Part shown: in pieces, positions 32,232 through 42,892 of the stretch
Numbering within the stretch: the first letter of the stretch is position 1
How the letters are laid out: each line of letters starts with the position of its first letter
Notes under the pieces: model-generated
Database searches by the model: none
Seen by the model: the letters and a program-made list of their open reading frames with translations, nothing else
Told to the model about the DNA's origin: nothing
Assembly (NCBI GenBank): GCA_030323885.1
Contig: CM059200.1
Location: 454,936 to 518,935 of the forward strand
Direction of reading: 5' to 3'
Origin: Branchipolynoe longqiensis
Taxonomy: Eukaryota; Annelida; Polychaeta; Phyllodocida; Polynoidae
DNA: 64,000 nt
Program-made: the position numbers and the translations under genes

Positions 32232-34534
32232 ATGTTCAACCGACAGAGCAGTAGGATTGCTGAAAAGCATCAGCTTCCAGAAGCAGCTGATCCATCATCT
32301 CTTCAACCAATAGAAAAAAAGGAAAGAAAGACAGCAGCTCAAGCTACCAGAGACTGGAAGGATCGGATGCAGCAGAACAATCCTGAGGAATATGTGCAGT
32401 ACAAGGTGAAATGCAGAGAGGCATGCAAGGCCTATCGTGACAACTCTTCTGAACAGATGAAGGCACTACAGAGAGAGCAGGCGAGGCTGAGGATGAGAGC
32501 AATGCGAGCCAGGAAAAAAGAGCAAGCGGAAAAACCTAGACTGACAAGGATTAGCCAAGAAAAGCAGAGGAGTAAATGGCGTGAGGAGAAAAAAACCTAG
32601 AAAGAAAACATGACCTCACAAAAGCGACGGAGGATAAATGAGAGAAGAAGGAATCAGTATCGTAAGAAGATAGTCGCTTCTCAGGTAGAAACCAAAGCAT
32701 CATCAGTTGTCCACAAGGAGCAACCACTGAGAACACCTTCGGCAAGAAGAAAGGCCCTGTCACGGGCACGAGCAGCTCTCCCGTCAAGCCCGAGGAAGTT
32801 TGTAAGCACGGTCACAGACCTAGTAACTAAAGCCTCTCCAAGGAAAAGGATCCTCTTCCGTCATCTCAGGACAGGAAACAGAGCTGAACAAGAGAGAATG
32901 TTGGGCCAAGAAGTCATCAGAAAACTGAAAGGACTGCAGAGGAAATGGTCAGCTGCTGAATGCCACATACGCCGTGTTCTTCTGTCAATCTGCCGAAGAA
33001 ATACCTCGGTAAAAGCATGTTTGTCTAACCTCAGTGTCAGCAGAAGGACGGCAGTAAAAATCAATTCTGGCACAACTTTCTCCAGAAAAGTAAAAAAAGA
33101 AAGAAAAATGGCATCCAAAGCAATAGCTTTCCTCGAGATGGCATCAACACCACTGCCACACAAAAAGCTGGTTTCAAAGAAAACTGGGAAAGCAGCAGCA
33201 GTGCTGACAAAGCCTTTGCAAGACTTGCACAAAGAGTTTGTTGAGGAAGTTGATGAGGCTGTCAGCTTCAGTCACTTTGCCAAATGTCGGCCGGCACATA
33301 TTCACCTGATGAGGAAAAACCAGCTGCGACAGTGCCTGTGCGAATATTGCACAAATGTTGAACTAAAACTGCGGGCAATCAATGGGATTGCAACCAGGAT
33401 AAACAATAACTGTCGTATCCGCCACATTTACCATTCTGTCGACCTAATCACCTGTGGCAGGCAAGAGGGCGAAATTGCAACACATGCAGTGCTGACAATA
33501 TGGCTCATCACCTGCATCCACTTCTGCAGCAAGGCTCCTCGTCTTGGTCTAAGTGGGAGACCCAGGTCACCATGGTCAATGGGAAAAGGGTTTGCCGCAA
33601 AATGCTGAACTGGAAAGAAGGGACTGTGGCACAGTTGGTGGATGAAGTGAAGGAAGAGGTCATCTTTCTCGCCCAACACCTCTTCCGAGCTGATTGGCAA
33701 CATCAGCAGTTTGAAGTAATGCGGAAACAGGTTCCCTTTCCCCGCAACACTGTTGGAATGGTATTGGACTTTGCGGAGAACTTTACCTGCTCGCATCAGG
33801 ATGAAATCCAGGCTGCCCACTGGTATCATGAGCAGGTAACAGTTCACCCCATAGTTACATACTATGCCTGCTCCTCTTGTGGGGAGACTGTATCTGAATC
33901 TCTTGTCTTTGTAAGTGATGATAAACAACATGACTTTGATGCAGTCTTCAGCTTCACAAAAGTGGCCATCGACCATCTCCGCCAAACAAGAGTTATCCAG
34001 CTGGAACATGTTATCCAGTGGACTGATGGCTGTGGTGCCCAGTACAAGTCAAAGGGGCCTTTTGCTGACATATCATGTGCTACTGTTGACTTTGCTTGTA
34101 CGTGGGAGCGCAACTACTTTGGCTCACGGCATGGGAAGGGACCATCAGATGGAGAAAGTGCAGTCATCAAACACCATGCGGCCAATGCAGTCAAGACAGG
34201 CTCCGCTACCATTGCTTCTGCAAAGGACTTATTTGACTACTGCTTTGAGAGCAAACTAAATAAGCAGCCTCATGCAGGAGAATGCAAGCACTTCCTGCGG
34301 TCCTTCTTTTGGGTGCCAAGAAATGACATTGCAAGGAAGCGAAACAGAGCTACCCAAACACTGAAAGGAACACGCTCACTCCACTCTGTTAGATGTGTTA
34401 AGCCACATGTGCTCTTAACCCGTGAACTATCCTGCTTCTGTAACCAGTGCCAAGCAGGTGTCGGAGCCTGTGAGACCGTGCATGTGACAGGGGAGTGGAA
34501 AAGAGAAATTCTATGCCCCAATGCTGATCCTTAG
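32232..34534 (+). pseudogene. DDE-like transposase, one stop and one frameshift
   Basis: Probable product: the enzyme that cuts and inserts the surrounding element. The frame opens at 32232 with a basic, Arg/Lys/Gln-rich region (SSRIAEKHQ, then KERKTAAQATRDWKDRMQQN) that is likely a coiled or DNA-binding segment. It meets one in-frame TAG at 32598-32600 and continues in the same frame through more basic sequence and a Cys pair (CLCEYC). It then shifts frame at about 33455-33470. The second frame resumes with NCNTC, giving zinc-ligand-like cysteines across the shift. It then shows LDFAENF (Asp codon 33767), YACSSCG, SDDKQHD, WTDGCGAQYK (Asp codon 34025), and SRHGKGPSDGES (Asp 34148, Glu 34154). 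It ends with a Cys-rich tail (LSCFCNQCQAG). About 765 codons in all. The three acidic positions fit a DDE/RNase H-fold core; this is inference from spacing and motif. The two lesions could be real or assembly errors. Confidence 0.75.
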
Positions 34535-35159
34535 ACTGCCACTCCTCTGCCTGTCACTTCCCCATAGAATGTGTTTCTGACATTTGAATTGTCTGTTTCA
34601 GTGTTTTGGTTTCCATGTTACCATGGTGATAAACAATCTAAAGCTTAGATTAAGTCACAGTCTTCTAATATTTTTTTTCCTTTTTGTTGTCTAACCTGTA
34701 TTCTGGGTAGTTAGTATTCATTTTTACACTAAAATAGTATATTCATTCAAATGTCAACACAAATATATAAATGACAAAATTGTCCACAAGAATTGTAATT
34801 TTCCGCTGTTAACAAACTCCCAAATAATCCAAAGCTTTTCACTTTTTTCTCTGGATTTCTATCAGAATGTACTAGATGACAAAGAATAAAGGTCGAAAAG
34901 TGAAAAAATGCACTTAGGAGTGATAAAATAACAATGTTTCTTGGGTTATTTGGGTTCCATGTTACGCGAGTGATGATATCATTTCCAATAATTAACACCC
35001 CCCTCACACCCTAGGAATGAAAATAATTATATATTTTTTCATGGTAAGGGAACAGACATGTATTCAGCTCTATTATTACAAAAAGAAATGAAAGGTTTTC
35101 AGATTTTAATTTTGGATGGCCCATGTCACACTTTGGTGCCCAGTTTCAGAGAATGACCC
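34535..35159. other. Transposon 3' non-coding region
   Basis: AT-rich sequence between the transposase stop and the right TIR. No frame of interest. Confidence 0.6.
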
Positions 35160-35165
35160 ATATAT

Positions 35166-35405
35166 TCGCTCATAGGATTAGCACTGTCCAGGAATCGTAG
35201 AAAATGCTGGAAGTCAGGTTTCAACTGTCCTTTTAGTGACTTATTATCGCCCATGGCAAACTCTTCCTTGTTTGGGTTTTATGTTCTAGTAACATTTAAG
35301 ATCATATGAGAATGGGATTCAGACTAACCAATTGCTGTCAGAGCATGATATATATGAGAGAAAAATTAAATTGTGGAAATCCACGAAAATGCGGAGATCT
35401 TCGAT
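35166..35405 (-). mobile_element. Repeat family N fragment with SINE-1-like tail
   Basis: ggattagcactgtccaggaa, ttattatcgcccatgg, ttttatgttctagtaacatt and ggaaatccacgaaaatgcgg have diverged counterparts in the same order at 49525-50165. It combines a short SINE-1 tail with other sequence. Confidence 0.5.
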
Positions 35406-35460
35406 CCGTGTATAAGAAGGAATCATGGTGCACTTCAAAAGGGTCACTTAGTTCTGGGTT

Positions 35461-35745
35461 TTGTTCTGTGGGTTCGAGTCCCAGTCGAGTCAAACCAATG
35501 ACTTTAAAATTGATACTTGTCGCTTCCTAGCCAGGCGCTCGGCATTATTAGGACAGGGCAAGGACTGGTGTGCTCAGTGTCAGGATAATGTGACTCAGTG
35601 GGATACCAGGTCATGGTGCCGGCGGCCTGGTTTCCCAGTGGGACAGCACTATAAAGTCGCCATGAGTGCGCACTGTCACAAGTCGGTACCCGTCCTGATA
35701 TGACCTTAGATGTTGCTAGGACGTAAAACAACAACAACAACAAAA
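35461..35745 (+). mobile_element. SINE-1 copy, head truncated
   Basis: Starts in the B-box region (gtgggttcgagtcccagtcg) and ends aaaacaacaacaacaacaaa. Confidence 0.9.
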
Positions 35746-35926
35746 CAACCTTTCCATCGCTGAGGTCTATCAGCGAGTTGCAGTAAAAAAACCATTCACA
35801 TATTGTACCAGTTATATATGACTGATGCGTGTCAAGAAGTTCAGGTCACGAGTCCATTGTTTAAATCTGTTGATATACTGCTATGCTAGTCTTTTGAAAA
35901 ATAAGTCTCCTAATGTGTAAGACTAA

Positions 35927-36453
35927 AGGCCTGGTCACATACATGTTAGTGAACGTAGTTGAACGTAGTGGAGGCTAACCTAGTCGAACATAGTTGAACG
36001 TACCGGCATCCATACTTCTCAGTGATAAGAACGTGTCTGGGCCGTGAGTTCCGATTTAAGCTTTGGATATGTTCGAAAGAGCACTACGTTTAAGGCAGAT
36101 GTAGCCTCTGTGATGATAACATACTCTAGCATATTCTATCGTACTTCTTACTGTACTCTAGCGTACTTTGACCGGCACAAAACTTGGCCGTTCTTTCCAT
36201 GGTCACACAGCCATTAGTGGAACGAAGTTGAACGTAATGGAGGGTAATGTAGTTCAACGTAGCTCAACGTAGTTCAATGTAGTTGGACGTACCAGGATCT
36301 GTACCTTAACATACCGAGATCCGTACCGTAACGTATTTATCCATACCGTAAGGTGGGTGACCTGGCGTACCTTAACGTAGTTTAATGTAGTGATAGCACG
36401 TTTCACCCACGTTATTCTATCCTACGTTCACTAACGTGTATGTGACCAGGGCT
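35927..36453. mobile_element. MITE-E copy with 3-bp TSD TAA
   Basis: AGGCCTGGTCACATACATGT at the left; the right end reverse-complements to AGCCCTGGTCACATACACGT. TAA flanks both ends (35924-35926 and 36454-36456). The interior is dense in cgtagttgaacgta words. A small palindromic relative lies at 60022-60184. Confidence 0.8.
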
Positions 36454-36654
36454 TAAGACTGGCGGTGGCGTGTTATGTATGATGTAGTCCTACCAAGAAC
36501 ACGAGATCCCAACACTGCTGTCAGAGGACGGGTTGACGGAACTCGTCTATTCACCTCCCACACAGATAGTGGATGATCTACCTGCTGTAGTCTTATTTAA
36601 TAAGGTTTCTAATGTGTAAGAGTGGTAGCGGCACGTCACTGTATGGCTATGAAT

Positions 36655-36985
36655 ATGTGTGTGTGAGCATGTGTGTATGTGTGTGTACATGTGTCTGTAT
36701 GTGTGCACATATGTGTGTACATGTGTGTGTGAGCATGTGTGTGTATGTGTGTGCATGTATGTATGTGTGCATGTGTGTGCACATGTGTGTATGTATGTGT
36801 GTGCATGTGTGTATGCACATGTGTGTATGTGTGTGCACATGTGTGTATGTGTGTGCACATGTGTGTATGTGTGTGCACGTGGGTGTGCATGCACATGTGT
36901 GTATGTGTGTGCACATGTGTGCGTATGTGTGTATGTATGTGTGTGCATGTGTGTGTGCACATGTGTGTATGCACATGTGTTTATG
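36655..36985. repeat. (GT)/(GTAT)/(GCACAT) simple repeat
   Basis: Repeated gtgtgcacatgtgtgtatgt. The His/Thr and Cys/Val frames on both strands are artefacts. Confidence 0.92.
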
Positions 36986-37016
36986 CTCAGGATTTGGTAT
37001 GTACCACCAGCAGGTT

Positions 37017-38690
37017 GATTGATTGATTGATGGTTGCTTTACGCCGTGTCGCCAGCATAGGCCATATTCACGGCGAGAAATGTTTGTTTTTGTTCATCGC
37101 TTTTACATGTAAAAGCAGACAATCAATTATGTGCCAATAGACACTCATTAAATTAGAAAGCTCACAATCATATATTTGTAGTCAAGGGAAACAAATTCCC
37201 ATAGAAAAAGACAAGTTGTATTAATAATTGATAGAGTCTATTTAGTAAACTATATGAGGTGGTACAGTCCAGCTGCCCTCAAAAAGGCTAAAATGTTTTC
37301 CTGTTTTACCTTAGCAAAAAGGTCATGCATACTGTCTGCAGTGTAGAACTGTTGGCGCAGGGCAAAAAAATCAACGCAACTTAGTCAAATGTGTTTGAGT
37401 GTCAGCGGGGACTGACACCCAATACATTCAGGGGAAGGTTCCCCCTTGAGCAGAAAAGCATGTGTAAGCCACGAGTGGCCAATACGGCAGAGGCTAAGGA
37501 CCACTTGGTCCCGCCGACCTCCCGCATGAGTCTGTGGTGGCTTTCCCACAGATGGTTCAATTTCTTTAAGTTTATTAATGTTTTCATCCCACTCATGTTG
37601 CCATTTGGATTTTATGTGGGTGGCTATTAGTGGTTTCAGATCAGAGTGAGGGATCAGACACGGTTCAAGATCACAGTTCAGGGCCTTCTTCGCAGCCCGA
37701 TCAGCTCGTTCCTTGTATGCCGGCATGGCCAGGCACCCAGCACAGGTGGATGTCATACCCATCCGTTGTCAGTTGGTTCATTTTATAAATGACCGTTGCT
37801 AGAATAGGGTGATTCGTTTTCAGTCCAGCAACAGCCAGGAGGCAAGAGAATGAATCACTGTATATAACATAGTTAGTGTGGTTGGATACCTCGATATACT
37901 CCAACGCGAGAAGGAGTGCTCGGGCTTCTGCAGTGAAAATCGAGCTCTGATCAGGCAAACGTACACCAAATTTTTCCTACTGCCGCAGCAACTACCCGGC
38001 TTTGGTCTTTCAAACCATCAGTGTATATGGAGAGGTGGTCTGCAAACTGGCCTTGAATCTCTTGGTACTCGAGTGGATGTGTCCCAGACTTCCTCAGTTC
38101 CGTGAGTCGGAGGATAACCGATGGCTTTCTCAACGACCACGGGGGATGTTCTGGGATTTTGGCATCCTCCAACATGTCCAAATCCACTCCCAAGGCCTCC
38201 AAATGAGGTTTCATTCAGAGCCTCAGTGGCCGGATGTAATTCGGCCTTGCTTCATACCTGGATTCGTCATGTTGCTCGAATAGACAATTGTGTGCAGGAT
38301 TCAATGCATTAGTTTTTATCTTGACTACATATTGCATGGCCAGTTTGATTCTCCTGTTGTTAAGTGATGGTTCATTGGCTTCGACGTAAAGGCTCTGAAC
38401 CGGTGAGGTGCGGAAGGCCCCAAGGGCTAAGCGCAGTCCCTGGTGGTGGATCGTGTCTAGCAGCCCAATATTTGATTTCCTTGTGGAACCGTATACTATG
38501 CTGCCGTAATCCACTCGTGACCGAACCAAGGTTCTGTACACGAAGAGCAGAACATCTCTGTCCGCTCCCCACTCTGAGCTGGACCGCACCCTCAGAATAT
38601 CTAGCGTTTTCAGGCATCTTGTTTTCAGGTACTTTATATGTGGCACAAAAGACAATTTTGCGTCGAGAATGAGGCCCAGAAGTTTGGTTT
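37017..38690 (-). pseudogene. 5'-truncated LINE: RT C-terminus plus RNase H
   Basis: Minus-strand remnant of a non-LTR retrotransposon whose polyprotein ends in a ribonuclease H domain, as in the I/Jockey-related groups. From 38690 down: LLGLILDAKLSF, SRVDYGSIVYG and ALGAFRTSPVQSLYVEANEP (post-RT region), then the RNase H motifs LSIYTDGLKD (first Asp), TAEARALLLALEYI (Glu), VIYSDSFSC (second Asp) and WVPGHAGIQG with ERADRAAK (His/Asp). A Cys motif follows (CIGCQSPLTLKHI). An in-frame TGA at 38215-38217 and shifts near 37950 and 37710 disable it. The 3' end is ggcgtaaagcaaccatcaat followed by (TCAA)n at 37018-37030, shared with 26903-27030. Confidence 0.88.
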
Positions 38691-38699
38691 TCCCCCTCC

Positions 38700-39330
38700 C
38701 CCTCCCCCAGCCCACCCCTCTTGACCCCTTTCTGTAGCCATCAGACTGGTACCAGCCTGTATACACTGCCTCTTCTCCACCATCAGGGGATGGGGGATGG
38801 GTCAGGCAGCACTCACAAGTCACAATCTGTGTGAGGATATTATTATTTATACTGCGAAACCTCTAAGATACCATCCAAACTGTGCATTATATGTTAGGTT
38901 TCACTTTATGAATTTTATGAAAGGCGTTGTTGGAAAGTGGGTTATATCCAACTGTTGTTCCTGTTGTCTATCTATGTTATTTGTTAAACTTAAAGTTGCA
39001 TAGTCCGGCTGTTTTTGAATTAATATACACATGTACTGTAAACTCGGGAAGCCTGCTTTGCAATTCAGGTATTCAGAGTTCCCCTGGTCCCGCAGGAAGG
39101 ACTGAAGCTGGGAACCAGCACAGTGTTGGCTTACAGTTACACGACAGAAGGTGGAGGGTTGTTGATGAATACAGACACAATTTATCGAATGTATAGTTGC
39201 TAGGACAATTTCATTGGACTCTACATTTCGAACTACATGTATTAGGGCCTTGCTGTAAAATCAATGTAAACTGACACAGAATACAGATATGTTCAAGACC
39301 TATCAGCATAAACACCGTGGTGACAGTGTG
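38700..39330. other. No gene assigned; short MITE-A end near 38988
   Basis: C-rich patch at about 38693-38720, then unique sequence. The text cttaaagttgcatagtccgg at 38988-39007 is a MITE-A left terminus without the rest of the element. Confidence 0.4.
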
Positions 39331-39340
39331 GCAGTGGTGT

Positions 39341-41405
39341 GGTAGTGTGGTGGTGATGGTGGTAGTAGTGGTGGTGGAGGGAGTAGTGGTGTGAGTAGTG
39401 GTGTGAGTAGTAGTAGTAGTGGTGGTGTGAGTAGTGGTGTGAGTAGTGGTAGGAGTAGTGGTGGTAGTGGTGGGAGTAGTGGTGGTAGTGGCGGGAGTAG
39501 TGGTGTGAGTAGTGGTAGTGGTGTGAGTAGTGGTGGTAGTGGCGGGAGTGGTGGTGGTAGTGGTGGGAGTAGTGGTGGTAGTGGCGCGAGTAGTGGTGGG
39601 AGTAGTGGTGGTAGTGGCTGGAGTAGTGGTGGTAGTGGTGGGAGTAGTGGTGGTGGTGAGAGTAGTGGTGGTAGTGGTGGGAGTAGTGGTGGTAGTGGCG
39701 GGAGTAGTGGTGGGAGTAGTTGAGGTAGATGTGAGTATTAGTTTATATTGAATTATAGTGGTAGGTGTCGGGGTAGTGGTGGGAGTAGTGGTGGTAGTGG
39801 TGGTAGTGCTGGGAGTAGTGGTGGTAGTAGTAGTAGTGGTGGGAGTAGTGGTGGTACTGGTGGGAGTAGTGGTGGTAGTAGTGGTGGTAGTAGTAGTAGT
39901 GGTGGGAGTAGTGGTGGTGGTGAGAGTAGTGGTGGTAGTGGCGGGAGTAGTGGTGGTGGGAGTAGTGGTAGTGGTGGGAGTAGTGGTGGTAGTGGTGGGA
40001 GTAGTTGTGGTGGTGGGAGTAGTGGTGGTAGTGGTGGGAGTAGTGGTGGTGGTTAGAGTAGTGGTGGTAGTGGCAGGAGTAGTGGTGGTGGGAGTAGTGG
40101 TCGTGGTGGTGGGAGTAGTGGTCGTGGTGGGAGTAGTAGTAGTGGTGGGAGTAGTGGTGGTACTGGTGGGAGTAGTCGTGGTAGTAGTAGTAGTGGTGGG
40201 AGTAGTGGTGGTAGTGGTGGTAGTAGTGGTGGTGGTGGTGGTAGTAGTGGTGGTGGTAGTAGTGGTAGTGGTGGTGTTGGAGTGTGGTGGTGAGAGTAGT
40301 GGTGGTAGTGGCGGAGTAGTGGTGGTGGTAGTGGTGGCACGGTAGTGGTGGGAGTAGTGGTGGGAGTAGTTGTGGTGTGTGGTAGTGGTGTGAGTAGTGG
40401 TGGTGTGGTGGTGGTTAGAGTAGTGGTGGTAGTGGTGGTGGTAGTAGTGGTGGTGGAGTAATAGTCTTGGTGGTGGGAGTAGTGGTCGTGGTGGGAGTAG
40501 TAGTAGTGGTGGGAGTAGTGGTGGTACTGGTGGGAGTAGTGGTGGTAGTAGTGGTAGTAGTGGGAGTAGTGGTGGTACTGGTGGGAGTAGTGGTGGTAGT
40601 AGTAGTAGTAGTGGTGGTGGGAGTAGTGGTGGTGGTGAGAGTAGTGGTGGTAGTGGCGGGAGTAGTGGTGGTGGGAGTGGTGGTAGTGGTGGGAGTAGTG
40701 GTGGGAGTAGTTGTGGTGGTGTGAGTAGTGGTGGGAGTAGTGGTGGTAGTGGCGGGAGTAGTGGTGGTGGTTAGAGTAGTGGTGGTAGTGGCGGGAGTAG
40801 TGGTGGTGGGAGTAGTGGTCGTGGTGGTGGGAGTAGTGGTCGTGGTGGGAGTAGTAGTAGTGGTGGGAGTAGTGGTCATGGTGAGAGTAGTGGTGGTAGT
40901 GGTGGGAGTAGTGGTGGAAGTGGTGGGAGTAGTGGTAGTGGTGGTGGTGGTAAGAGTAGTGGTGGTAGTGGCAGGAGTAGTGGTGGTGGGAGTAGTGGTA
41001 GTGGTGGGAGTAGTGGTGGTAGTGGTGGGAGTAGCGGTGGTGGTGGTGGGAGTAGTGGTGGTATTGGTGGGAGTAGTGGTGGGAGTAGTAGTAGTGGTGG
41101 GAGTAGTAGTAGTGGTGGGAGTAGTGGTAGTGGTGGGAGTAGTGGTGGTAGTGGTGGGAGTAGTGGTGGTATTGGTAAGAGTAGTAGTAGTGGGAGTAGT
41201 GGTGGTGGTGGGAGTAGTGGTCGTGGTGGGAGTAGTAGTAGTGGTGGGAGTAGTGGTAGTGCTGGGAGTAGTGGTGGTAGTGGTGGTAGTAGTGGTGGGA
41301 GTAGTGGTGGTAGTGGTTGGAGTAGTGGTGGTAGTGGTGGGAGTAGTGGTGGTATTGGTGGGAGTAGTAGTAGTGGGAGTAGTGGTGGTGGTGGGAGTAG
41401 TGGTG
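39341..41405. repeat. GGT/AGT trinucleotide satellite, 2 kb
   Basis: Long array of ggtggtagtggtgggagtag-type units, broken only at 39721-39770. All units keep a 3-bp register, so very long frames run through it on both strands (Ser/Gly, Val, His/Tyr/Ser, Thr/Pro). They carry no initiation or domain context and I do not call any of them a gene. Confidence 0.95.
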
Positions 41406-41409
41406 GCCA

Positions 41410-41640
41410 ATCCTTTTCATACCTTGCGATCAATTGGTGATCAGTCGGTGATCAGTCGCTGACTGGTCCCAGATTAGTTGCAAAGTGATTGATCGCCGAC
41501 TGGTCACCAACTGATACGTGATAGGCGACCAGTTGTACGACTGATCGCCGACCCATGTACAAGTGAAGCCGATTGGTCGTAAAGCAGTCCACAACCTCTC
41601 ACTGGCCAATCGCCAACCGATCGCTAACCAGTCTTCCCTG
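41410..41640. repeat. Palindromic gatcgNNgactggtc-type cluster
   Basis: Many degenerate copies, on both strands, of short words such as ggtgatcagtcgg, gatcgccgactggtc and ccaatcgccaaccgatcg. It looks like a diverged fold-back element or satellite. Confidence 0.6.
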
Positions 41641-41951
41641 ATCAGTAGCCTACCATCTTCCCCTCGTGTTTTTTTTTGCTTTGGTCACAAGAAGGTTGTC
41701 GTCTGATGTGGGTTTGTATTGTCGCAAGAGGTCGCAAGTCTGGTGTGATTGGGGCGTTTATTAAATTAGCTTGTGTTCGCTAACTATCTCCTTCCGCAGT
41801 GTTATGAGCTGTTGGAATATCTGTCACAGGTGTTCGGTCATTAGTCATTAGTCATTACTTTGGTCATTAGGCATGTGTAAGCCGCCTTGGTACACCGTCC
41901 TGATCTGCATGCGCAGATCGTTCAGCTGGCTAAAGCCGAGATTCCATCATA

Positions 41952-42497
41952 AGCCATGTTCACACACGGGCGTTAAGTCACTGAAGCGAATTAGGGCTAG
42001 TTCGCCTCATCTAGTTTGCTTCAAGGAAACCACGTCGCGAGGTAGTATTGATGAAGCGAACTAGCTTAAGTCGGCCCATCTAGCTTGTGTGGACGGTAGC
42101 GGTTTACTTGATGCGGCTTAAGCACGTCACGCGCATGCGCAGTCGAGACCTGAGTTTGTTGAATTTCCGGGCGATCAAAAGCGCATATTATATAATTCTA
42201 GCTGTGCACAGATATTTTGTTCATCATTTATTTTTTGGTTTTCACTGCCCAGCAGAAGTTTTGACCGTTCCAAACCAATACGATTCAGTCCATACATATC
42301 TAGGTCGAACCCACACTCTCTCGTGGTGACGTCGACTAACCAAAACTGGCACTGGTTAGTATGGACTTGCTCATGCGCAGATATTAATTTTCGGCTTAAA
42401 CCGCCCCAATACTCGGTGTGTGTGAACGCGCCAATAATTCGCTTCATCTAATTCATTTTATCTAAGTCGGCCTAAAGTTGCGTGTGTGAACACGGCT
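41952..42497. mobile_element. MITE-C copy with 3-bp TSD ATA
   Basis: AGCCATGTTCACACACGGGC at the left and its inverted relative at the right, with ATA at 41949-41951 and 42498-42500. The interior matches the other two copies. Confidence 0.85.
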
Positions 42498-42639
42498 ATA
42501 GTTGCACAATCAAATCTCTTGCCTACATTTGATCCCACTTATTAAAACATTTCTTGTTAAATGGAAGGAACACCAGGTTAGTTTCTGGTGTCGAGCATCT
42601 CGGTGTGCACCCGAAATTAAAATAGCATGTTTTCACATC

Positions 42640-42870
42640 AAACATCTCTCAGTACTTCCTCACTGGGAGGGAAGATCATGTCGTTGGTGCCATGACCCGA
42701 TATCCCACTCAGACACATTATCCTGATATTGAGTCAACCAGTCTTTGTGCTATCCTATTAATGCCAAACACCAGGCTAGGTAGTGACAAGTATACGTTTT
42801 GTAAGTCATTGGATTTGACTCGGCACAGAAAGCCAGCCAACGCTCTTACCAAGTCAGCCATCCCGTCCCA
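42640..42870 (-). mobile_element. SINE-1 partial copy, diverged
   Basis: ccatgacccgatatcccact, acattatcctgatattgagt and taatgccaaacaccaggcta, then a degraded head ending gccatcccgtccc. Confidence 0.75.
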
Positions 42871-42892
42871 CTAATGTGGGATTGAAACCCAT

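Larger units (their letters stand above)
30612..35159 (+). mobile_element. 4.5-kb DDE-type DNA transposon with TIRs
   Basis: The left terminus GGGTCGTTCTCTGAAACTGG and the reverse complement of the right terminus GGGTCATTCTCTGAAACTGG differ at one base in 20, and the match continues through GCAC. ATATAT flanks both ends (30606-30611 and 35160-35165), so the target duplication is ATAT, TA or ATATAT. Between the ends lie an intron-like 5' region, a transposase reading frame (32232-34534), and about 620 bp of non-coding 3' DNA. The termini recur on a 516-bp element at 55157-55672. Superfamily is not assigned: the coding sequence reads like a family of uncharacterised metazoan proteins with a D, D, D/E pattern. 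An alternative is a domesticated gene fortuitously flanked by TIRs, which the matched termini make unlikely. Confidence 0.85.

Noticed and set aside
40053..41420. 455-codon minus-strand frame (His/Tyr/Ser-rich) and parallel Thr/Pro- and Val-rich frames
   Set aside because: All frames on both strands are open because the underlying trinucleotide repeat lacks stop codons; there is no non-repetitive domain.
41410..41640. Possible regulatory cluster of GATC-containing palindromes
   Set aside because: Degenerate dispersed words fit a decayed repeat better; no bacterial-type methylation context applies.
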